From the NCBI RefSeq assembly GCF_000426705.1, contig NZ_KE384554.1, positions 574,714-638,713 on the forward strand: DNA of 64,000 nt, given 5' to 3'. The translations under genes were made by a program, and so were the position numbers. The notes under the pieces are model-generated. The model did not search any database and had not been told where the DNA came from. It saw only the letters and a list, made by a program, of their open reading frames with translations. This DNA is from Spirochaeta cellobiosiphila DSM 17781 (GTDB taxonomy: Bacteria > Spirochaetota > Spirochaetia > DSM-17781). Shown here piece after piece: positions 18,019 to 27,088 of the stretch. Position 1 is the stretch's first letter, and each line of letters starts with the position of its first letter.

Positions 18019-21000
18019 TAACAACCTCCTTTTGTCTAGAGGCCATCAAGACCTTCTTGTATTCCATTGGCATAACCTTAACAAAATCCTTTTTTCTAAA
18101 TTCCCAGTTAGCCAAAATATCATCAGCCAGAGAAGAATTCGTATATTTGAAATGATCACTAATCAATTGTTTTAATAAAATAAAATCTTCAGAATCAGGT
18201 TCTTCAAGACCGATCATTTCTTTATTGCAATGGTGATCTAACTGATTATCCGTATCCAGGACAAAAGCAACACCACCAGACATACCAGCACCAAAATTCC
18301 TTCCTGTCTTACCAAGGATAACAGCGACCCCTCCGGTCATATACTCACAACCATGATCGCCAACACCTTCAACGACAACCTTGGCACCAGAATTCCTTAC
18401 ACAGAAACGTTCTGCAGCTTGCCCTCTAATAAAAGCCTCACCTTCAACGGCACCATAAAAAGCAACATTTCCAATAATGACATTATCCTCGGCAGCGAAA
18501 GTTGATTCTTTTGGAGGATAAATAGCTAAACGACCGCCGGATAAACCTTTACCCACATAGTCATTAGCATCACCTTCCAATCTGAATGTAACCCCATGAG
18601 ACAACCAAGCTCCAAAGGATTGACCAGCTGATCCGTTAAAGTTCCCTTTTATGGTACTATCCTTCAAACCAGACATACCGTATTTTTGAGCAATTACGGA
18701 TGATAGCATCGTACCAACAGAACGGTTAATATTAACAATTTGCTCTTCCCACTCTACAGACTCACCTTGATCAATGGCTTTTTGGCTCTTTTTAATGAGT
18801 GTTCTATCCAGAACATCTTCAAGGCCATGATCCTGACTAATACAGCAAAAATGACCAACATTTGGAGCGTTTTTAATAGGTTCTGACAGTAAAGGCGATA
18901 AATCAACCCCACCTGACTTCCAATTTCTTACAGCCTCATCGGCCTCTAACAAATCAACTCTCCCAATAAGCTCACGCATAGATTTAACACCAAGCTCAGC
19001 CATGAGGGAACGTACATCTTCTGCTATAAAAGTAAACAAATTGGTAACATGTTCAGGCTTTCCCTTAAAGAGAGCTCTTAGATCCTTATTTTGTGTAGCT
19101 ACTCCAACAGGACAAGTATTAAGCTGACACTTTCTCATCATAATACAACCAAGAGATATTAAAGCTATTGTAGCAAAACCAACCTCTTCCGCTCCCAGAA
19201 TGGAAGCAATAACGACATCCCTTCCGGTTTTACATTGTCCATCAGTTTGTAACACGACACGACTTCTTAAGTCATTCATAACTAAGGTTTGATGAGTCTC
19301 GGCTATTCCTAACTCCCATGGTAATCCAGCATTCTTTATACCGGTTAATGCAGCAGCGCCTGTACCTCCATCATGACCAGATACCAGAATATGATCTGCA
19401 TGACCCTTAGCTACCCCGGCAGCAATGGTACCAACACCTACTTCAGAAACGAGCTTAACAGAGATTCTAGCCTTTGGATTCGCATTCTTTAGGTCAAATA
19501 TTAATTGAGCCAAATCTTCGATAGAATAAATATCATGGTGCGGTGGAGGAGAGATCAAGCCCACACCGGGAGTGGAATGACGAGTCTGAGCAATAACATC
19601 ATTTACCTTATGACCGGGAAGCTCTCCTCCCTCACCGGGCTTAGCCCCTTGGGCCATCTTAATTTGAATTTCGTCAGCATTATTAAGATACTCAATCGTT
19701 ACTCCAAATCGTCCAGAGGCGACTTGTTTTATAGCGGATCGTTTTGAATCACCATTATCCAGTGGTTTGAAGCGCTTAGGATCTTCTCCCCCCTCTCCTG
19801 TGTTGGATTTTCCCCCTAAACGATTCATAGCGACAGCCAAAGCCTCATGAGCTTCTTTACTAATAGAGCCAAAACTCATAGCTCCTGTAGCAAAACGTTT
19901 TACTATTTCAGTAGCAGGTTCCACCTCATCGAGAGGAATAGATTGAGAAGGATCCTTTTTGAATTTCAACAATCCTCTTAAAGTGGCCTGCTGATGAGAT
20001 CTTTGATTCTGACGATCCCTAAAACGCTCCCAAGCTTTACTATCATTCTGTCTGACAGCCTGTTGTAAGCTGGCAATGGATTCAGCATCCCACATATGTT
20101 TTTCTTCATCATGGCGCCATTGAAAGTCACCAGGATTCAAATCTTCATAACCAATAACAGGATTTCGATCAGGATAAGCTAGAGCATGACGCCGTTCTGC
20201 TTCCTGGGCAATGATATCAAATCCAGCTCCTTTGATACGGCTGGGCGTTCCGACAAAAGAACGTGCTATAACATCAGAATTAAGGCCCACAGCTTCAAAA
20301 ATCTGGGCACCTTTATAAGAATCGAGAGTGCTAATCCCCATTTTACCAAAGACTTTACGCATACCCTTAGCGATAGCTTTGCTATAGCGATAGACAAGAT
20401 CCTCTTCTGTTAAGGTCTCATCAAAGAGATGATCTCTATTCATCTGAAACATAGCTTCATAGGCCAGATAAGGATTAACAGCATCAGCACCATAGCCGGA
20501 TAACATACAAAAGTGATGCACTTCTCTCGCTTCTCCACTTTCAATAACCAAGCCGATCTGATTTCTATTAGACTTTTTAACCAAATAATGGTGCACTGTA
20601 CCCACAGCCAACAAAGAACTAAGGGGAATACTATCTTTGCCAGAATTGCGATCCGATAGTATAACAAGACTGTACCCATCCCCAATGGCGGCATCCGATT
20701 CTTTACAAATCCGATCTAAAGCTTCTAAAAGTCCCTTCTCACCACTTTGGGCTGAATAAGTAATATCAACTATTTTCGTCTTCCATCCTCTGTAATCCAT
20801 TTGCTTAAGGGAAGCTAATTGTTGATTAGTTAATAAAGGATGAGGAATTCTTAGACGATGAGCATGAGCTTCTGTTGATTCTAGTAAATTAAGTTCAGGA
20901 CCAATGAAACACTCTAAACTCATAATAATTTCTTCACGAATGGAATCAATAGGTGGATTGGTTACTTGGGCAAAAAGCTGTTTAAAATAATCATACAGCA

Positions 21001-22549
21001 TTCTTGGCTTATCTGATAAGACAGCCAAGGGAGCATCGTTACCCATGGACCCAAGAGGTTCTTTGTTATTAACAATGGTGGGGTGCAGTATGGTTTTAAT
21101 AGTTTCTGTCGTGTAACCAAAGGTTTTCAGCTGAGCTTTCAAATTGGAATTCTCGAACTCTGGAATAGCCGTTTTATCACAAGGTAAATCACTTAATTCG
21201 ATTTTTTGTGCATCTAACCAGGCCTGATAAGGTCTTGCTTTAGACACCTTATCTTTGATTTCTTCGTCTGCGATAATACGCCCTTCTTCAAAGTCAACTA
21301 AGAACATTCGCCCGGGCTGTAAGCGTCCTTTCTGTTTCACCCTGTCTGGTGCTACATCTAAAACCCCCACTTCAGAAGCCATAATAACAATGTCATCATG
21401 GGTAATATAGAAGCGGCTTGGTCTTAAACCATTCCGATCTAAAGTTGCTCCTATAAAATGTCCGTCCGTAAAGGCTATAGAAGCGGGACCATCCCAAGGT
21501 TCCATCAAAGCCGAATGATACTGATAAAAAGCCTTTTTCTCCTCACTCATTTCCTGGTGATTCTGCCATGCTTCAGGAATCATCATCATGACGGCTTCAG
21601 GAAGGGTTCGACCAGATAGCAATAACAGCTCAAGTACATTGTCAAAATATCCAGAGTCAGACAAATCAGGTTCATGAACCGGTTTGATATCTTCTATATA
21701 CGATCCCAGTAAATCAGAAGCTAACATCCCCTCACGGGACTTCATTTTATTGGCATTACCCTTAAGAGTATTGATTTCACCATTATGGGCCATGTAACGT
21801 AGAGGCTGAGCCCGATCCCAGCTAGGGAAGGTATTTGTACTGAAGCGAGAATGAACAAGGGCCAAATGAGAAGTGAATAAAGGATCTTCCAGATCGGGAT
21901 AATAGGAAAAAACCTGCTCAGGAGTAAACATCCCTTTATAAACTAAAACTTTTGTAGACAGAGAACAGATATAAAAGAAATGATGAGGATCATTTTCTAA
22001 TCCCCTAATAGACCTGGCGGCTACTTTTCGTAAGACGAATAACTGTCTCTCAAGAGCATCCTCTTTCAAACCGTCTTTTGAACTGACAAAGACTTGATAA
22101 ATAGCAGGTTCAGACTCTAAAGCACTAGGACCGATCATACTATTGTCTGTAGGAACTAAACGCCATCCTAATACGTCCAAATCATATTTTTTAGCTATCT
22201 CTTCAAATTTTGATTTTACTTTCTCTAAATTGTCCTTTTCGGTAGGCAAAAAGACAATACCAGCGGCATAAGCCCCCCTTTCAGGGAGAGTAACATCAAT
22301 ATCAGCTTTGGCTTTCGCCTCCAAAAAATCGTATGGTAAAGCTGTTAAAATACCAGCTCCATCTCCTGTGTTTTTCTCACTACCAACAGCTCCTCTATGA
22401 GTCATATTAATAGCAATAGTGTTGGCATCTGCAACAATTTGATGACTTCTCTGTCCCTTAATATGAGCAACAAACCCAACACCACAACTATCCTTTTCAA
22501 ACTCAGGTAGATATAGTCCCTGTTGCTCAGGACGTCTCTTTAACGCCAT
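18011..22549 (-). CDS. gltB: Glutamate synthase large subunit
   Basis: Moves the amide of glutamine to 2-oxoglutarate. The domains appear in standard order. A class II glutamine amidotransferase comes first, with catalytic Cys22 in CGVGF, exposed after propeptide removal. Then come a central domain, an FMN-binding synthase domain with the 3Fe-4S cysteines (CIMMRKCQLNTCP), and a C-terminal GXGXG beta-helix (GRLAIYPP...GNVAFYGAVEG). It is full length at 1512 residues. I start at the ATG at 22549 behind GGGGGTG rather than at an upstream start inside a Cys/Trp-rich extension. Confidence 0.96.
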   Translation of the reverse strand: MALKRRPEQQGLYLPEFEKDSCGVGFVAHIKGQRSHQIVADANTIAINMTHRGAVGSEKNTGDGAGILTALPYDFLEAKAKADIDVTLPERGAYAAGIVFLPTEKDNLEKVKSKFEEIAKKYDLDVLGWRLVPTDNSMIGPSALESEPAIYQVFVSSKDGLKEDALERQLFVLRKVAARSIRGLENDPHHFFYICSLSTKVLVYKGMFTPEQVFSYYPDLEDPLFTSHLALVHSRFSTNTFPSWDRAQPLRYMAHNGEINTLKGNANKMKSREGMLASDLLGSYIEDIKPVHEPDLSDSGYFDNVLELLLLSGRTLPEAVMMMIPEAWQNHQEMSEEKKAFYQYHSALMEPWDGPASIAFTDGHFIGATLDRNGLRPSRFYITHDDIVIMASEVGVLDVAPDRVKQKGRLQPGRMFLVDFEEGRIIADEEIKDKVSKARPYQAWLDAQKIELSDLPCDKTAIPEFENSNLKAQLKTFGYTTETIKTILHPTIVNNKEPLGSMGNDAPLAVLSDKPRMLYDYFKQLFAQVTNPPIDSIREEIIMSLECFIGPELNLLESTEAHAHRLRIPHPLLTNQQLASLKQMDYRGWKTKIVDITYSAQSGEKGLLEALDRICKESDAAIGDGYSLVILSDRNSGKDSIPLSSLLAVGTVHHYLVKKSNRNQIGLVIESGEAREVHHFCMLSGYGADAVNPYLAYEAMFQMNRDHLFDETLTEEDLVYRYSKAIAKGMRKVFGKMGISTLDSYKGAQIFEAVGLNSDVIARSFVGTPSRIKGAGFDIIAQEAERRHALAYPDRNPVIGYEDLNPGDFQWRHDEEKHMWDAESIASLQQAVRQNDSKAWERFRDRQNQRSHQQATLRGLLKFKKDPSQSIPLDEVEPATEIVKRFATGAMSFGSISKEAHEALAVAMNRLGGKSNTGEGGEDPKRFKPLDNGDSKRSAIKQVASGRFGVTIEYLNNADEIQIKMAQGAKPGEGGELPGHKVNDVIAQTRHSTPGVGLISPPPHHDIYSIEDLAQLIFDLKNANPKARISVKLVSEVGVGTIAAGVAKGHADHILVSGHDGGTGAAALTGIKNAGLPWELGIAETHQTLVMNDLRSRVVLQTDGQCKTGRDVVIASILGAEEVGFATIALISLGCIMMRKCQLNTCPVGVATQNKDLRALFKGKPEHVTNLFTFIAEDVRSLMAELGVKSMRELIGRVDLLEADEAVRNWKSGGVDLSPLLSEPIKNAPNVGHFCCISQDHGLEDVLDRTLIKKSQKAIDQGESVEWEEQIVNINRSVGTMLSSVIAQKYGMSGLKDSTIKGNFNGSAGQSFGAWLSHGVTFRLEGDANDYVGKGLSGGRLAIYPPKESTFAAEDNVIIGNVAFYGAVEGEAFIRGQAAERFCVRNSGAKVVVEGVGDHGCEYMTGGVAVILGKTGRNFGAGMSGGVAFVLDTDNQLDHHCNKEMIGLEEPDSEDFILLKQLISDHFKYTNSSLADDILANWEFRKKDFVKVMPMEYKKVLMASRQKEVVNG

Positions 22550-22893
22550 AACACACCCCCAAATAAATATACATACATCCCCACCAACCATTAGACAGGG
22601 CTTACTTTAATGCAATTTTCGTACCAATTATCATCATATTCACCTAACAATCTATATGATAATAAGTTATAGAATATTCATAAAAGAAAACTCGATTCAA
22701 ATTACAACATAAATGTTCCTACATTATTAATTATCAACACATAATTGTAGGATGTTAAGTATATATAAATACTCTTAATCAAAAACATTTATGCCAAATG
22801 CCAGTAGAGTGTTAGAATAATAGCATATTAATGCACACAGATCCAATATGATGTATTTTCATTCGTATTATGTATAAAAATGCGTATTTATTT
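22550..22893. other. AT-rich 344-base gap upstream of gltB
   Basis: No coding sequence is evident. The stretch must hold the gltB promoter and leader, but it is so AT-rich that several weak -35/-10 pairs can be drawn and I cannot choose. A loose inverted repeat (CCTACA ... TGTAGG, 22710-22752 region) is visible. I see no recognisable riboswitch. Confidence 0.4.
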
Positions 22894-24600
22894 TTAGGAT
22901 TGCGCCGATTCTGTATCATATAGTGCGGCTAAATGCTTCAAGCCCACTTCAAGCTTACGCAAATAACCATCAATCACCTGACGAAAATTCCCTTTACCAC
23001 CAAAATTGATATGACTAATATTGGATAAGGTGTCATACTTCCCACCAAGCTCACCATAGACAATGCCTTTGAGGACTTTAACCATCACATTTTGAGCATC
23101 CAGAGCTTTTTTGATGATATTTTCTGCCTGAAGATCAACCTCCATAACAAGAGAACTAACCTCTTTTTTCATATCCTCTGCTTTCAAGTTTTGGTTAACT
23201 AAACCCATTAACTGCTGATGAAAGGGATATTCTGGCTCAAGGGATGTGGAAAAATCAGTAATAAGGCTTCCTAATAGCAAAAGATTATTATAACTATCTG
23301 TAAACTCGGCCCTATTATCTTTTTTATAGAAATCACCATCGACTAATATCTTCTTCAATAAGGGATTGAGCTCTTCCACCATGATAGTACTGTACCACTC
23401 CTTAAGATAGGCCATGGTCATACAGTAACGACCGCTTATCCCCTGATTAGCAAAATCTTTGTTATAATTTTCCAGAACGGAGATCTTGTCCTTGCCCAAA
23501 AAATTAGCAGCTTCTTTTATGATTTTTTGACGATTCTCTGCTTTGATAAAGGCCTGGATCTGAAGACGGCTCCTTGATTCCCAGAACTTACGATAAGTCT
23601 GAAACCAATCTTCTCCTCCAGACACCTCTTCAGGATTATAATTAACATTATTTGAGAGGAACTGTATTATATCTCTTAGAGGGACTTGTTTATTAAAAGT
23701 TCGCAAGACACCTAAAGCCTTTTCTGCGTAATTGATCTTTAGCTTTAGATATTCCCCTATTTTGGAATCATCCGCTTGTAGATTCTCACGACTATTGAAT
23801 AAGAATAATACCTCCAAAAGCTCTAGCGTCGGAGGTATAGTCAAGCTCTGTATAATATCAGCTATTTGCTCCAGCCCCTCTCTTAATTCACTCACCGGAC
23901 AGGGACTAACATAATCAGGATGCCCCAGTAAAAAGGGAGCTGTCAAAAGCTTCCAATTAAAAGAGCTGAGTTTATGTAATAGGTATAGTACACGGGCATG
24001 AACATATAGGTCCGTCTTTTGGTTATTGGTAATACTCATCATAGCTGATTCCAGTGCATTCTCACAAAGGGCCTTTATATCCCTTGAATCTTTATCAGGG
24101 TGGTTTTTCCGAACCGTCCAAGGGTTGGTATCATTTAAGAGCTTGACAGAAATATCCGGAATAAAATGATTCCCAAGGAAGGCATAAAACTCGCCTTTAT
24201 TAACCTCAAAAGCATATCTAAGTGGATCTTTAAAGACCCCTAAACTCTCCTCGAGTTGAGTGATCTGTGTAAACATTGGGGTATCAAATTGATTTGTTCT
24301 GAAATCTATTAATGAAGAATTGACTTTGGTGATCTTATCAATTTGTTTTGCTACAAGATGATCCTCCATCAAATCAACAATGGCTTTGCCAGTGAACAAA
24401 GATTTAATAAACAAAAAAAACCTATGTATTACATTCAAGCTCTGAAAGCTCTTTTCTAAATCAACGGCAGTGAAACCATCCGTATCCAGAGACAAAGGTT
24501 CGTCACTTAAATCTACTTCGGTTGATAAAGCATCAAGAAGATTCTGTCGTTCTTCAGGAGTGATAGTCTGTACTAATTCTTCAAAGATTGTATTATCCAT
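22894..24600 (-). CDS. Spirochaetal protein of unknown function (DUF5312-like)
   Basis: A 568-residue, largely alpha-helical soluble protein with no signal peptide, starting MDNTIFEELVQTITPEERQN. From recall this resembles a family found mainly in spirochaetes (DUF5312), but I could not test that. A short hydrophobic patch (RFFLFIKSLF, about 60-70) is the only membrane-like segment. It has no obvious catalytic motif. It is a single gene, transcribed away from the ilv operon, with a promoter close to its start. Confidence 0.6.
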   Translation of the reverse strand: MDNTIFEELVQTITPEERQNLLDALSTEVDLSDEPLSLDTDGFTAVDLEKSFQSLNVIHRFFLFIKSLFTGKAIVDLMEDHLVAKQIDKITKVNSSLIDFRTNQFDTPMFTQITQLEESLGVFKDPLRYAFEVNKGEFYAFLGNHFIPDISVKLLNDTNPWTVRKNHPDKDSRDIKALCENALESAMMSITNNQKTDLYVHARVLYLLHKLSSFNWKLLTAPFLLGHPDYVSPCPVSELREGLEQIADIIQSLTIPPTLELLEVLFLFNSRENLQADDSKIGEYLKLKINYAEKALGVLRTFNKQVPLRDIIQFLSNNVNYNPEEVSGGEDWFQTYRKFWESRSRLQIQAFIKAENRQKIIKEAANFLGKDKISVLENYNKDFANQGISGRYCMTMAYLKEWYSTIMVEELNPLLKKILVDGDFYKKDNRAEFTDSYNNLLLLGSLITDFSTSLEPEYPFHQQLMGLVNQNLKAEDMKKEVSSLVMEVDLQAENIIKKALDAQNVMVKVLKGIVYGELGGKYDTLSNISHINFGGKGNFRQVIDGYLRKLEVGLKHLAALYDTESAQS

Positions 24601-24608
24601 TAACCCTC

Positions 24609-24638
24609 ATTCTAGGAACTCATTCATCATATCGTCAA
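24609..24638 (-). promoter_or_regulatory. Candidate promoter for the DUF5312-like gene
   Basis: Minus strand TTGACG (24638-24633), 18-base gap, TAGAAT (24614-24609). Only 8 bases separate the -10 box from the ATG at 24600, so the message would begin next to the start codon. A GAGGG word lies between, mostly upstream of the predicted start point. Confidence 0.5.
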
Positions 24639-24644
24639 GAAGAG

Positions 24645-24673
24645 TTGACAAATTCAGTATATTCGTTTAAATA
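24645..24673 (+). promoter_or_regulatory. Candidate ilv operon promoter
   Basis: TTGACA (24645-24650), 17-base gap, TAAATA (24668-24673); TTAAAT one base earlier is an alternative -10. The predicted start is next to the leader peptide ATG at 24681, with no ribosome site visible. Confidence 0.5.
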
Positions 24674-24680
24674 AACTGTA

Positions 24681-24770
24681 ATGACTAAAGCAAAACTTAA
24701 CGTTCTTCCTATTATTATTCTGAATATCCTCATTTCTGTCATTATTATAGAACAGGGGTTCAGAAAGTAG
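24681..24770 (+). CDS. ilvL: ilv leader peptide (attenuation control)
   Basis: A 29-codon reading frame upstream of ilvB. It encodes 8 Ile (three in a row at codons 11-13, three more at 21-23), 4 Leu and 2 Val, that is 14 of 29 branched-chain residues, and ends at TAG 24768-24770. Its position, between a promoter and a strong terminator that precedes the branched-chain amino acid genes, is that of a classic attenuation leader peptide. Ribosome stalling when charged Ile-, Leu- or Val-tRNA is scarce would switch the RNA fold downstream. No Shine-Dalgarno is seen; translation may start at the 5' end of a leaderless message. Confidence 0.75.
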   Translation: MTKAKLNVLPIIILNILISVIIIEQGFRK

Positions 24771-24829
24771 GAAGCATCGATTACCATAAAATCAGCCGTT
24801 CTTCCTACAAGGAAGACGGCTTTTTTTTT
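24765..24829 (+). terminator. ilv attenuator: terminator with competing antiterminator
   Basis: The terminator stem pairs 24794-24806 with 24810-24821 (12 bp with one bulged T at 24800, loop ACA) and is followed by a run of 9 T. GTAGGAAG at 24767-24774, overlapping the leader stop codon, is perfectly complementary to CTTCCTAC at 24801-24808 in the left arm and would form an antiterminator. An 11-base copy of the left arm (24691-24701 = 24797-24807) lies early in the leader peptide and can pair with the same segment. This gives the 1:2, 2:3, 3:4 alternation of enteric attenuators. Confidence 0.8.
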
Positions 24830-24853
24830 ACCAATATACATAAGGAGTAGATC

Positions 24854-26587
24854 ATGGAGAGAACCGGAAGTCAACTAATTGTTGAGGCCCTTAAAAAGGA
24901 AGGGGTCGATCTCATATTTGGATATCCCGGAGGTGCGGTGATTCCCATCTTTGATGTCCTCTATGATCATCCTGAAGTCGAGTTGGTTTTAAATCGGCAT
25001 GAACAGGGATCTGTTCATGCTGCCGATGGTTATGCCAGAGCAACCGGCAAGGTTGGAGTTTGTCTTGCCACCTCTGGTCCGGGAGCAACAAATACCATTA
25101 CAGGTTTGGCAACAGCTAATTTTGACTCCATTCCCATTGTCTGCATAACAGGGCAAGTTCCCCGTAATATGATAGGAAATGATGCCTTTCAGGAAGCGGA
25201 CACTCAAGGCTTAACAAGGCCTGTATCCAAACATAATTATCTTGTTACCCGCCGTGCCGACCTTGGAAGAGTATTAAAAGAGGCCTTTTACATTGCCCAG
25301 ACAGGACGTCCTGGTCCTGTCATTGTAGATATTCCCAAAGACGTCCTAAACACCATTCTAGATGATGAATATCCTGAGGAAGTTAGCCTCAGAGGTTATA
25401 ATCCTGTTTACAAAGGACATTCCCGGCAGATACATAAAGCAGCAGAGGCATTGAATAATGCCCAAAAACCCCTCTTCTACATTGGAGGAGGCATGCACTT
25501 ATCAGGTGCACAGGATATATTCCGACAAATCGTTGACAAAACTGGTATTCCTGTTACCAGTTCCCTTATGGGATTAGGCATCCTGGAACAAGAGGATCCT
25601 AACTTTTTGGGAATGATCGGTATGCATGGAACAGTGGCAGCTAATCAAGCCATAACCGATTGTGACCTACTCTTTAGTATAGGAGTACGCTTCGATGATA
25701 GAGCGACAGGGGATCTTAACCGTTTTGCTACACATGCTGATATTATTCATATAGACATTGATCCCACAACCATTAGCAGGAATGTAGCTGTAAAAATTCC
25801 TATCGTGGGAGATGCAAGAACTGTACTGGAAGAGGTAGCCCCCCTTCTGGAAGAATCTAAGGCTCATGACTGGATTGATGAAATCAAAACAAGGAAAAAG
25901 CTTAACCCTCTTGATGAATCCGTTCCCGGTCCCGGTTTATCACCTGGCCATATTATACGTCAGATTGGTCACGTATTCCCTCAAGGGATCATCTGTACAG
26001 AAGTAGGACAGAATCAAATGTGGACAGCCCTCTTCTATCCTTTTAACAGAACGAGATCCTGGCTAACTTCTGGAGGCCTTGGCACTATGGGATATGGCTT
26101 TCCTGCGGCCTTAGGAGCTCAAGCCGGTTTACCCGATAAAAGGGTTATTGATATTGCAGGAGACGGTTCGATCCAGATGAACATCCAAGAGTTAGCAACC
26201 TGTGTCGATCAAAAACTACCCGTTATTATTGCTATCCTGAATAATGGCTATCTTGGTATGGTTAGACAATGGCAAGAATTATTTCATAAAAAAAGGTATT
26301 CACATACCTGTTTAACAGCGGCGGGACAAGATAATGGCCCATGGAATACAGATGCTCAAACACCGCCCCCTTATCATCCTGACTTTGTTATGTTAGCCAA
26401 AGCCTATGGGGCAGAGGGAATACGGGTAACAAAGGAAGAAGAGATAATCCCCGCCTTGGAAAAGGCCAAATCCATTACAGATCGACCTATTGTTATCGAC
26501 TTCTTGATTGATAAAGAAGCAAATGTCTGGCCCATGGTACCTCCTGGAGCCGGTCTAGACCAATACATTACAGGACAGGAGGCCTAA
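24854..26587 (+). CDS. ilvB: Acetolactate synthase large (catalytic) subunit
   Basis: A thiamine-diphosphate enzyme that makes acetolactate and acetohydroxybutyrate for valine/leucine and isoleucine. The 577 residues include the N-terminal domain with the catalytic Glu region (FGYPGGAVIPIFDVLY), the FAD-contact region and the C-terminal ThDP/Mg motif GDGSIQMNIQEL followed by NNGYLGMVRQWQ. The start ATG at 24854 has AAGGAG 6 bases upstream. It is the first enzyme gene of the ilvB-ilvN-cimA operon behind the attenuator. Confidence 0.97.
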   Translation: MERTGSQLIVEALKKEGVDLIFGYPGGAVIPIFDVLYDHPEVELVLNRHEQGSVHAADGYARATGKVGVCLATSGPGATNTITGLATANFDSIPIVCITGQVPRNMIGNDAFQEADTQGLTRPVSKHNYLVTRRADLGRVLKEAFYIAQTGRPGPVIVDIPKDVLNTILDDEYPEEVSLRGYNPVYKGHSRQIHKAAEALNNAQKPLFYIGGGMHLSGAQDIFRQIVDKTGIPVTSSLMGLGILEQEDPNFLGMIGMHGTVAANQAITDCDLLFSIGVRFDDRATGDLNRFATHADIIHIDIDPTTISRNVAVKIPIVGDARTVLEEVAPLLEESKAHDWIDEIKTRKKLNPLDESVPGPGLSPGHIIRQIGHVFPQGIICTEVGQNQMWTALFYPFNRTRSWLTSGGLGTMGYGFPAALGAQAGLPDKRVIDIAGDGSIQMNIQELATCVDQKLPVIIAILNNGYLGMVRQWQELFHKKRYSHTCLTAAGQDNGPWNTDAQTPPPYHPDFVMLAKAYGAEGIRVTKEEEIIPALEKAKSITDRPIVIDFLIDKEANVWPMVPPGAGLDQYITGQEA

Positions 26588-27088
26588 ATGCGTCACATTA
26601 TCAGCCTATTGGTAGAAAATAAACCGGGTGTTGTATCCAGAGTATCAGGACTGTTTTCAGGAAGAGGTTATTCCCTGGAAAGCATCACTTACGGAGAGAC
26701 CATGGATCCTTCCCTCTGCCGAGTGACTTTGACAAGCACAGGGGATGAGACAGCCATAGAGCAGATCCTCAAGCAGCTTCACAGATTAATAGATACGATA
26801 AAAGTACAGAATCTGACAGACCATAAAGCGATTACCAGAGAATTAGCTATTGTAAAGGTGCGGGCAGATAAAGGATACAGAGCAGAGATTATAAAGATGG
26901 CTGAAACCTATAAGGCAACAGTGCTTGATGTGTCTACTGATTCCTTTGTTATGGAAATCACAGGTTCAACCAGAAAGATTGAAGATTTTATTGAAGTTAT
27001 GTCTGAATATACCATTCTGGACATTGCCCGAAGTGGATTAGTAGCCCTTGAAAAAGGCAGTAAAACAACAAAAGGAAAAAAATCATGA
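26588..27088 (+). CDS. ilvN: Acetolactate synthase small (regulatory) subunit
   Basis: A 166-residue regulatory partner of IlvB with an N-terminal ACT domain (HIISLLVENKPGVVSRVSGLFSGRGYSL split by function) that binds valine for feedback inhibition, and the conserved C-terminal domain (ELAIVKVRAD...). It starts immediately after the ilvB stop and overlaps cimA by 4 bases. Confidence 0.95.
   Translation: MRHIISLLVENKPGVVSRVSGLFSGRGYSLESITYGETMDPSLCRVTLTSTGDETAIEQILKQLHRLIDTIKVQNLTDHKAITRELAIVKVRADKGYRAEIIKMAETYKATVLDVSTDSFVMEITGSTRKIEDFIEVMSEYTILDIARSGLVALEKGSKTTKGKKS

Noticed and set aside
22550-22893. Glutamine riboswitch upstream of gltB
   Set aside because: I could not find the conserved core of known glutamine riboswitches, and the AT-rich sequence gives no stable fold by eye.
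24681-24853. T-box riboswitch upstream of ilvB
   Set aside because: No T-box core sequence or specifier stem is visible; the Ile-rich leader peptide and three pairing segments explain the terminator better.
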